In this document: piece by piece, positions 11,386 to 19,591 of the stretch
Position numbering within the stretch: the stretch's first letter is position 1
Layout of the letters: each line of letters opens with the position of its first letter
Source of the DNA: Allium sativum
Taxonomy: Eukaryota; Streptophyta; Magnoliopsida; Asparagales; Amaryllidaceae
Assembly: GCA_030737875.1 (NCBI GenBank)
Contig: CM060922.1
Location: 322,185,956 to 322,249,955, forward strand
Reading direction: 5' to 3'
DNA: 64,000 nucleotides
The notes under the pieces: generated by a model
The model's database searches: none
Seen by the model: the letters and a program-made list of their open reading frames with translations, nothing else
What the model was told of the DNA's origin: nothing
Position numbers and translations under genes: made by a program

Positions 11386-12087
11386 TGTTGAAAGTTTTTT
11401 CAAAAACTTTTCTCAAATATGATCCCCAACGGGGAGGGGGGGTCCAGGGTGGCAACCCCCAAGGTGGGGTGCGGGGTCAACTCCCCCGCTAACGGGATTC
11501 GACCTAGCCGGTCAGGTCGCAGGGGTTCAGGGGGCAACTCCTCGTTTAAAACGGTACGTTTTGTTTACGGTTGAATTTGAATTCAACAGCCAACGGTTAA
11601 TAACCATTAGAAAACAGACATGACCGTTCGACCCTGCAGGCACCTGTAGACGAATAGATGTTTCACCCCATATATAACAGTACGTTCCCTCATCAGAGAC
11701 TTCACTTTTTCATTCTTTCTCGAATTCTTTAATCATCAGCATCTTCAAATTAACTTCTGAGTGTTTTTTCTTATCTGTGCAAGTAACCACAACTTGCACA
11801 GATAATCTCCATTGTATCTTAAAAGAAGGTTTTCAATCAACTTGCTGTGATTAAGAGAGTGGAAAACATTCTTGAAAGACAGCGAATTTTGACTCCATCC
11901 GAAAAGAATTACGTACACTGATATGTACAAACGTATCAACTTCACGTCATCGATACATCTTTACTAAAAACATTCAATAACAAGTATTTATTTAATGCAA
12001 TTCAAAACTCATGTCCATAATAACCGCAATCTTTTTACAAATATTTCTTGAAAATTTTCGTTTTATATATATTTAACACATTCAACA
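11386..12087 (+). repeat. Copia 3' LTR
   Basis: The LTR starts TGTTG at 11386, next to the polypurine tract. A TATA-like CATATATAAC lies at 11669-11678. A CAACA that mirrors the TGTTG start ends at 12087, giving about 702 bp; this outer boundary is inferred, as the 5' LTR is absent. A C-rich and G-rich low-complexity part spans 11420-11540. Confidence 0.6.
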
Positions 12088-12108
12088 TATAACATAACAT
12101 AGCCCTAA

Positions 12109-12486
12109 GAGTATCTCCAATGCTAGTCTAAAAACAATGTATTGTCAATTAAGCATCATCAAAACGTCAAATTATTTAAATTGTACTCTCCAATGCTAAT
12201 GTAAATTGTCATGTTGATGTGGCATAAAATTAATTAGACATTGTCAAGTTTTAGACATTCAACTTCACATTGTTAACTACTAAAAACTGTTATTTAACAA
12301 ATAAATTTTATATACCTATGATATAATTGGTACATGTATACAAAATTGTTCATACAAACAAATTAGCATTGGAATACATATTTTATTTTCAATGTTACAT
12401 TTAATTATTTCACTTAGACAATTGCGAACTATATTTGACACATATGTTCTAATTGACATTACAAACCACTTGCATTGAAGATGCTC
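12109..12486. mobile_element. Tourist-like (PIF/Harbinger) MITE
   Basis: The termini are imperfect inverted repeats: GAGTATCTCCAATGC at the left and, reverse complemented, GAGCATCTTCAATGC at the right. Both ends are flanked by TAA (12106-12108 and 12487-12489), the target duplication of Harbinger-type elements. The 378 bp are AT-rich and noncoding. Confidence 0.85.
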
Positions 12487-12745
12487 TAAAACATAAAATA
12501 AAATTAAAACTCCATATTTCAAATGAAGATTCGATGTAACACACGCTGGGTCCTACTTGAAGGGTAGAAGTAGGAAATTTGATTGATCCTACCATACTAG
12601 CCGCATGTTAAAGTTAAGCTGTTAAAGAGTCACTTATCTGATTTCAAAGCTTTCACTCATTTAAAGGTTCCGCAAATATCAAACAATTAAAATCTAATTG
12701 CAAAAGATCGAGCCCTCTTCATTTTACTAGAAAACCAAAAGCCCT
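12487..12745. other. Noncoding stretch, nothing recognised
   Basis: No gene or repeat boundary recognised. The last 25 bases resemble the left flank of the second hAT-like copy near 31120. Confidence 0.4.
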
Positions 12746-13548
12746 CCATAACCTAGACCTGTCAAAATATGACATTACCATTTACCCAACTCATTTTACC
12801 CTAATTACAATCATGTTGGGTCAACCCATTTATAATTTTGTGTTAAATAGATCATAAAATGATTGATCCATTTTTATAAGGGTTACAAATGGGTAACCCA
12901 CTTTCCCATTTAACTCTGCTTACATACAAAGCCGCTATTTTTTATTTTGTTGTAAAAATTGCAGTAATTTTTTCATACTACCCTAGAACCGGATGAGACT
13001 TCGACTGATAGATTCTTACCTAAATTGCGGACAGTGAAACATTTAGACGTTTTACCCTATGACCGAACACTGTAGTTCTCTAAGGGGACTACCAGTTGTA
13101 CTTGAAAATAACAGGCTAAATTCCTCATATTTGAACTCTGCGTACATACATAGTCGCTATTTTTTTTTGTGTAAAAACTGGAGTAATTTCTTCATACTGC
13201 CTCGGAACCGGATGAAACTTCGACTGTAACACCCCGCCTCCGCTAGGGTCACTCGCAAAGGAATGCACTAGCTTTAGAGGGGCATTATTGGTAAACATGC
13301 ACAGAAATATCACAAGACAGAACATATATAAATGGCGGAAGTAAAATCAAACTTTCATAACATGAATAAATAAGGTCTAAAGCCTTTTACATCAGAGTAC
13401 ATCAAAACCTGTCTTGCAATAGTAAAGAAGCACAAAGACTTTTTAATAAATTATTCCCCAAGTAAAACAGTAAAGTAGCCATAGCCAAGAGAAGTCCAAG
13501 CCATCCATGATGACCTTCAAGCAGAAGAAGTCCGAACTAAACAGCATT

Positions 13549-13578
13549 GTTTCCTCCCTGAAACCTGGAGGGGGAAAC
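13549..13578 (-). other. G/C-rich stem-loop in LTR, shared by A, B and C
   Basis: The plus strand reads GTTTCCTCC, a short spacer and GGAGGGGGAAAC, giving a hairpin. The matching place in family B (40672-40707) has GTTTCCACCC paired with GGGTGGAAC, and family C (43941-43969) TTCCCTCC with GGGGGAAA. The paired bases differ but pairing is kept. The same element recurs in LTR 2 and LTR 3. Confidence 0.55.
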
Positions 13579-14358
13579 GGAAGAAAAGAGGCGAAACAAA
13601 ACGGGTCAGTCAAAAAGACTGAGTAAGTCCTATCTACTTCCAGTATAAAAACAGGTAAAGGTAACATGACATGCATAAACTGAAAGTAAACATAAAGATG
13701 ACTACAAGATAGATAAACTAAGTCGGGGTAACAGGCTGAACTACTGTAGCAAGCTAAACTAAGGTATCGTGATAAACCACGGTGTCATGATAAATCAAGG
13801 TATCACATCGTCAGGTTTCTATCAAGTATACTATCCCAAGGTATCTACCCCGTTTAATATCCCACGGTATCTATTATGTATATTTTTCCTGGTTCTAACA
13901 TGTATATCTGCTCTGCACCTCTCGTACTAGTATCCAACCTAGTTATGTGTTAACCATGAATGTCCCTTACTCAAAGTCGTGTAATGGTCCATGTCAACCT
14001 AATATATCGCATATATAGGTTACTCAACTCGTATGTTTCTTTTCATGTATATAAGTTCAGTCCTTTGCCGTACCTCGTACGGGCTTCCTCATGTCGTATT
14101 ATCCTTGAAATCGTTTGGACTGTCACCCTTGTTCTAGCTAGGCTCTTCCATATGAATCATCGTTTGAACTACTAGGACTTACGCCACCTAGCACCACTAG
14201 GGATTACGCTTACCTATTGCACGCTTTCGTATTTCGGTTTTGGTTAAACCACCTAGGCCACTAGGGATTACGCTAACCCTCAACCGCGCCCTTTTTCCCA
14301 CGCATTCATCGTGAATCGTTTTTCTATAACTGTATGCACATGTATCACATCGTGCCAT

Positions 14359-14400
14359 CCGAGTCCTGTCCCAGGGCAAAACAAGAAATACAGGACTCGG
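14359..14400 (-). other. Inverted repeat CCGAGTCCTGT in LTR
   Basis: Arms CCGAGTCCTGT and ACAGGACTCGG are perfect and separated by 20 bases. Copies lie at 20726-20767 and 27094-27135, and a version with one mismatch in family C at 44573-44613. A second small hairpin (CGAAGC...GCTTCG) follows near 14837, also kept in C with a different loop. Confidence 0.65.
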
Positions 14401-15084
14401 TCGGGAGCTTTAGATTTATCTGCCGATGCAGATACTAAGGTCTGCTTTTCTACACGTGGCTATGGTCCCACGAGACCCCTCCCTCAACTAGTGAAAGGCA
14501 ACACAAGAGAAAATCTTGCATGAGAACTACACTCCGGCCAGCCCACATCCTACGGCCTACCTCACCCATAATTAGATAGCAATTATGGTCTGTTGGGTGT
14601 TCCCTGCCTTTCCGTACGTACACGTTTGACTCAAGATGGTAGATGATCGGCGAACTTGCTATCTCGGGCACCTTATGTATCCGTCGACTCACTGCTATCC
14701 ACCCCAGTCTTTAGGTCGCTCGCATAGCAACCAAGGCATATTCTTGGTTCTTCTACCGCAGACCTCAACCTCTTGTGAGCCCAGGATGATCATCTGCGAC
14801 CTCACAGAGGGATACCAAGAATATCCTCACGTTCCCCGAAGCCGCTGCTTCGTTACCCAGTTCGCTGGAGCCTTTATCTAAATCAGATAGCCTGCTCCTA
14901 CGCGTATACTTAAACGATGACCTACCGTATCGAGTTACTCATCTATCTAAGAAGTGGTCCAGATTTCCTTGACTAAGAATTATTACTTAGTTTCCCTTAA
15001 CTAAGGTTTACCACTTAGCCTTATTTCCATTACCCTTGTTAACTATGGTTATTTACCTAATCCTCCGAATTAGGGTTTATCTAA

Positions 15085-15830
15085 TGGGTTAAGTGTCACT
15101 TAAGTTCATAACTTAGCCCGTCTACAAACCATGTCAAAATTGGCTAAGTATCCAAGTCCAAGACTTAACCCTACAAACCATGTGTCAAGTTGGCTAAGTA
15201 TATCAAGCAATCCATAACTTAACCTCGTCTAATTATCATTTTAGATTGGTTAATTATATAAATTAACTTGACCTTGTCAAATTACCGAGTCAAATCGGTC
15301 AAGCGTATTCAAGTGATTCGTGACTTAGCCTTATCATGTTTTCACGTTAGATTGGTTAAGTATAGATTAACTTAACCTCATCAAATTAACGAGTTAGATT
15401 GGTTAAGTATAGGTCACTTAACCTCATCAAATCATCGTGTTAAATTAGTTAAGTGTTTAACTTAACCCCATTAAATTACCAAGTGGGATTAATTAAGTCT
15501 AGGCTAACTTAACCCCATCCGATTACCATGTTTAGATTAGTTAAGCCTAATCTTAACCCCATCCATTAACTGTATTATACGGTTAAGTGTCATTAAGAAA
15601 ATTTACTTAACCTTATCACGTTATCGTGTTGGATTGATTAAGTGTTGGTTAACTTAATCCCGTCCACTAGTCGTATAAAAATGGTCAAGTGTCATCAGGC
15701 AAATCAAGTTACTTAACCTACCCAAGCTTATCATGTTTTGTTAAGTATCATTAGCCTAATCAAATTACTTAACCCATTTGTCCATATCATATTTGGTTAA
15801 GCCTCATTAATCAAATTAACTTAACCCTAT
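15085..15830 (-). repeat. GGTTAAGT / ACTTAACC array in LTR 1
   Basis: Units of roughly 50-70 bp alternate the word GGTTAAGT (or GGCTAAGT) with its reverse complement ACTTAACC, more than ten times, separated by variable sequence. Neighbouring words can pair, so the transcript could fold into a row of hairpins. The words are conserved and the spacers are not. Confidence 0.8.
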
Positions 15831-15872
15831 TATGTGGCATTAATTTAATTAATGCACCCTCAACCTCTCACA

Positions 15873-15941
15873 TTAGACCTTGTTGTGGTTACTAGTTAAG
15901 CCGGGCGGGTCCGGGTAGATTTACACCACAACCTAGTCTAA
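15873..15941 (-). other. Covarying stem-loop, family A copy 1 (LTR 1)
   Basis: Outer stem TTAGAC / GTCTAA, inner stem TTGTGGT / ACCACAA, and a conserved apical part with GCCGG and GGGTCCGGGTAG. It is preceded by CCTCTCACA and followed by CCTCG in all families. Compare the other copies: inner stems GTTTGCAAC / GTTGCAAAC, GCTTGTGG / CCACAAGC, TTTGCGGT / ACCGCAAA and TTGCGAT / ATCGCAA. Stem bases change together and the apical part stays, which is the mark of a selected base-paired structure. Confidence 0.8.
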
Positions 15942-15978
15942 CCTCGGGTCTTAAGCGCGACATGACCAACTTCTCACA

Positions 15979-16052
15979 TTGGGTCCTATTGTTTGCAACT
16001 ACTAGTTTGGCCGGTCGGTTCCGGGTAGTTTTACGTTGCAAACTCAACCCAA
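15979..16052 (-). other. Covarying stem-loop, family A copy 2 (LTR 1)
   Basis: Outer stem TTGGGT / ACCCAA and inner stem GTTTGCAAC / GTTGCAAAC, both different in sequence from copy 1 but fully paired; the apical GGCCGGTCGGTTCCGGGTAG is kept. Confidence 0.8.
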
Positions 16053-16383
16053 CCTCGAGTTGGCCATACTTATATTATCTAAGTTCATCATGTTTCCAAA
16101 ACATGTTACAAGTTTTTTTTCAAGCATTTGGGTAGACCTAACTTAATAGGTAAATTCCCAAAGGGTAGACCTAACTTAATAGGTAAATTCCCAAGCTCAT
16201 GTTTTTATGCATACTTACATGTCATCTTCCATGTTATCTTTCAAGTCATATTTTCAAGTATAAACACATGTCATATTCAAGTTAAGATTTTGCGACATGT
16301 TCATGTTTATCTAACTACCCAAAATCGTGTTTTCCCAACGCAAGCAAAGCGAGTCAACATAGTAAGGATACTATGTCACATAT

Positions 16384-16640
16384 TGGTCTCAAAACATGCA
16401 TGATGCCAAAAAGGGCTTGGCTTCCACATGCATAACATCATAAAGGGATTGGCCATAAACATGCATAGTGTCATAAGGTAATTTGGCCACAAACATGCAT
16501 ATTATCAAAAGGGATTTGGCCATAAACATGCACAACTTAAAAGAGGGGATTGGCCACGAGCATGCATAATCTCATAAAGGATTTGGCCACAAACTTGCAT
16601 GTTAGCATAAGGGGTTCGGGTTCATAAACATGCATAAGCC
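16384..16640 (-). repeat. CATGCATAA / TTTGGCC tandem repeats in LTR 1
   Basis: About seven units of 33-37 bp, each with a CATGCATA-like word followed by ATAAAGGGATTTGGCCA or a variant. The same array occurs in LTR 2 (22751-23007) and LTR 3 (29113-29370). Confidence 0.8.
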
Positions 16641-17170
16641 CCAAAATCTTGCCTTAGCCAATGTTTCACAAGTAAAGTGGTTCCTAAAGGTTCATGCTAG
16701 CATTTCATGCATAAAGATCCAAACTTGCAAGTTAAACTAGGTTATGCATAGCATGAGAGGCATGATTAAGTCACTCACATGGCCTAAGATCATAAATATG
16801 AACACAAGAGGCATGGTAAGGTTCATATAGATTCGCATAATCATGTTTAGCCTCATTTTATCCCATGTCAACATTAAAAATACCGTTTTGATCCAAAAGT
16901 AGCTAGAACTTACTTAGTATGGCAAGAGGACTAGGAGCATGAATCGTTTTAGCGAAGAAACGTGGCTCCTTTGATGAAGATCCGCCATGAAACTCGCATA
17001 GCAACGTTGATTTGGCCTCTATTTGGTGTAGCAAGCTTGCACCTTTTGATTTGAACCCGATTTGAATGCATAGGCTCTAGGGATTGGAGATGGAGGCCAT
17101 GATCAAGATTGATTTTGGCAGCACTTAGTTGCTAGGTTTGATTTTTAGGGATTTAGGTTAGGTTTAGGGT

Positions 17171-17180
17171 CCTTTTTATA
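17171..17180 (-). promoter_or_regulatory. LTR TATA box
   Basis: The minus strand reads TATAAAAAGG, about 470 bp from the LTR start in element orientation. Families B (43441-43434) and C (47807-47801) have TATA boxes at a matching place, so transcription probably starts shortly after it and most of the LTR is leader. Confidence 0.7.
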
Positions 17181-17317
17181 GAGATTAGGATAGTTTTAGG
17201 CCCTAGGATTAGATCTAGGATTAATCTAGACCACAGAAATCGTCACAGGCCCATCAGACCAGACTGCATCCAGGTGCACCAGGCCATAAAACACGGAGTT
17301 GTGTTTTTGGACCCAGT

Positions 17318-17394
17318 CGACACCTAAGTCGACAGCCCTGTCGACTTGGGGTCCAGGGGTGTCGACAGCCCTGTCGACTCCCCTGTCGACATGG
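17318..17394. repeat. GTCGAC palindrome cluster in U3
   Basis: Six GTCGAC palindromes lie within about 80 bp between the TATA box and the E2F-like palindrome. Families C1 and C2 have a different GTCGAC cluster at the same place, and family B has GCGCACTT / AAGTGCGC palindromes there instead. Confidence 0.85.
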
Positions 17395-17399
17395 GCTTT

Positions 17400-17417
17400 G
17401 GCGGGAAAATTCCCGCC
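17400..17417. promoter_or_regulatory. E2F-like palindrome in U3
   Basis: GGCGGGAAAATTCCCGCC contains TTTCCCGC on one strand, the consensus of E2F/DP cell-cycle factors, within an inverted repeat. It is kept in all three A LTRs; both C LTRs have GGCGGGAATTTTCCCGCC. Binding is inferred from the motif only. Confidence 0.6.
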
Positions 17418-17464
17418 TACCCCAAAACTTGAACTTCCTAGGTGATTTTCAAACTTGGAAACCC

Positions 17465-17560
17465 TGAAAACTTCGACGGACCATAACTTGGTCATACGGA
17501 CTCCGATTCTCGAAAACTCGGACTCTATTTCGCGTATTTTTCCGAGACGAACGCAATGGC
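17465..17560 (-). promoter_or_regulatory. U3 block conserved in families A, B and C
   Basis: The block holds the words ACTCGGACTCTAT and GAGACGAACGCAATGG (17544-17559). The latter recurs at 51599-51614 and 56773-56788 (B) and 51344-51359 (C2), with one change in C1. It is the best conserved stretch between families outside the LTR ends; its function is unknown. Confidence 0.6.
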
Positions 17561-17647
17561 ATAGCCTGTTTCACTTGATTCAGAATTTAAAATTAAATTC
17601 TGCCTTGATTCTCGTTTTAACATGTTATCGAAATACGAGTTGTTACA

Positions 17648-19591
17648 TTCTCCCCACCTTTTAGGATTTCATCCCCGAAATCTCCAAGTTAGGAAGAACA
17701 TATCCTACCATCCATCATCCATCTACTCAAACCATCATTCACAAGCAACCATTGTCCTTAGACGACTTCTAATGCTTTATGAATGTATGCAAAACGTGTG
17801 TGTACATGTTCCTTAGCTACTGCTAATGATTAGGCCTGAATAATCTTTCTAATGCAAAAATATGTTTAGTGCTATGAATCCATCATGTATGCAAATAGTC
17901 CTAGTCATATACACTATATGCGTGCACAAACATTCAACCATATGCAATGTCCGCATGATAACACATTCAATTTCATCCATAAACAGGTATAAATACTCGT
18001 GCATATGCAATATGAAATGTGACCGAGTCGAGCTAATATCTAATGTAAATTCGCGCATCCACGAGCAACCACTTGCAACCATTTGCAGCCATATCAACCA
18101 TAACATGTTTCAAATACATGTTTACATCCATAGGGTTCTACCTAAGATTCCCTGAAACAGGGTCGAGAAGATAACCAAAACAAACTCCGTACGGGGTTTG
18201 TAACAGAGACAGGACCGAGAGGATATCCATAAAAGATAGCCTACAAGCAAGCTCAACAGAAAAACAGGGATCGAGGATATATTCCCCAAAAGAAATATCA
18301 TGCACGTATTTAGTCTTCAGTCTCCTGAGTCGCATTACCTTGAGCTTAGTTCCATCGTGCCTTGACTGCCTTTGACTTCATGATTTCGTAGCTCCTTGAT
18401 TCCTATTTCCAAGGTGCGAGTGAAACTCATTTCACTGTCGCCTCTCGTTTCACTTTCACTTATTCTTTCCCTAGTATACTTGGCTCAACCATATCTACGT
18501 ACTCAAGCCAGCTCCCCAAAATTCACTAGTGAATTCTGGATCTCGTTCTCCGATGCCAATCCAAATTGCCAAGAGTCCTTACTAGGGTGATTCCCATAAC
18601 TCATGCATAATCGAAACGAACCATCCGCCTTAACGGCGAATTCTATTCAAACGGATTACCAACAACTACATCCTGGGATTCTAGGTAACTAGCCATGACA
18701 GAACCCAAAAGGTTACACGAGATTTCGAGGGTATCACCAAGATGAGTCGAGAATCTAACTACCCTCTTTCCAAAACCGAGAATGGCACCCCTTACTGGAT
18801 AACCACTTCATCCCTAGAATCCATCCATAGCTTATAAGCATTATTTTCAAGCTCAACACTTGACATAGACATTCTCAAATCCAAACAAGCCATGAGTAAA
18901 TGGACCGATCTTCCAATAGGACTTAAGACAAAAACGGGATCCCCTATTATACTAGTACTAAGGTGCAGAGACTCAATTATCGAAGCGGACTTAAAAAGAT
19001 GTGGTGATCCAAACAAAGTCCCGACGGGATGATAGAGAAGAAAAACTAAACCTTTAACAAGATCGTTACCCTCCTTCCGAGGTACCCTAGAAATGAGAGC
19101 ATACTATTGCCCTCTGAATGATCTTGTCCCTGTTCCATGATACTTAACTATCCGTCCCGTTTCACCATGCCAAAGGTACTCTCTCGTCATGGGTTTCATT
19201 GTTCATCTTTCTTCCTCCTTTTAGGACTCAGCCATACCAACATGTTGCTTATCCCTGAGCTCGTATCCTTTATCCTTGTTCTTACTATCCTTTCATGCAT
19301 AACTCTGCAACGGTCTCTCGAGAACCACCTCCATCGTACGGGAAACACTTACGCAGCTAGAAAGACTAGTCGCAGTCAAAACCACTGTGACTACAGATGG
19401 AGGAAAGAAAGGAAAAGAGATTCAATCAAGGAAACAAGGATAATGCTAATGGCCTTTGGGGAATAGCCTTTTTCTTTTTTAAAAGAAAATTTTCTTGAAT
19501 AATGCTTCTTTGTAAACGGTTTTTCAAATAATTTTCAGAAGGTCTTTAAAAACTTTTGCCCAGTCTGGTAACCTTCTGCTCTGATACCAAA
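17648..19591 (-). pseudogene. Family A internal region 1, decayed gag/protease relic
   Basis: The region is 1944 bp. In element orientation it starts with the primer binding site at 19589-19578 and ends with a purine tract (minus-strand AAAAGGTGGGGAGAA at 17662-17648). The phrase GGATTTC.TCCCCGAAATC just inside the tract is usual for chromovirus 3' ends. A minus-strand frame at 19016-18792 contains V-L-S-P-I-G-R-S-V, similar to the retropepsin region of gypsy elements, but the catalytic motif is not readable. Reverse transcriptase and integrase are absent. The element must be moved by enzymes of another element. Confidence 0.75.
19578..19589 (-). other. Primer binding site, family A (first)
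   Basis: The minus strand reads TGGTATCAGAGC two bases inside the LTR end, matching initiator methionine tRNA. Confidence 0.92.

Larger units (their letters stand above)
6075..12087 (+). mobile_element. Ty1/copia relic, 5' truncated, split by a CACTA element
   Basis: The order on the plus strand is integrase, reverse transcriptase, RNase H, polypurine tract and 3' LTR. The gag, protease and 5' LTR are missing: integrase similarity begins abruptly near 6080 after unrelated sequence. A CACTA transposon (7242-9713) interrupts the reverse transcriptase. Many in-frame stops and frame changes show it is dead. Confidence 0.85.
13225..17647 (-). repeat. Family A LTR 1 (3' LTR in element orientation)
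   Basis: The LTR is 4423 bp, TGTAAC to GTTACA. In element orientation (right to left) U3 covers about 17647-17180, with a conserved block, an E2F-like palindrome, a GTCGAC cluster and a TATA box. The rest, almost 4 kb, would be transcribed and holds CATGCATAA repeats, a 32-bp duplication (16132 and 16164), two covarying stem-loops, the GGTTAAGT array and further hairpins. No real coding frame; the open frames seen repeat identically in all three LTRs and match no family. Confidence 0.93.

Noticed and set aside
15085..15830. CRISPR-like array (repeated word with variable spacers)
   Set aside because: Plant nuclear context, words alternate in orientation, spacing is irregular, and it lies inside an LTR retrotransposon.
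17318..17394. Cloning-site-like GTCGAC cluster suggesting vector sequence
   Set aside because: It is present in every A LTR and, rearranged, in C LTRs; it is native to the elements.
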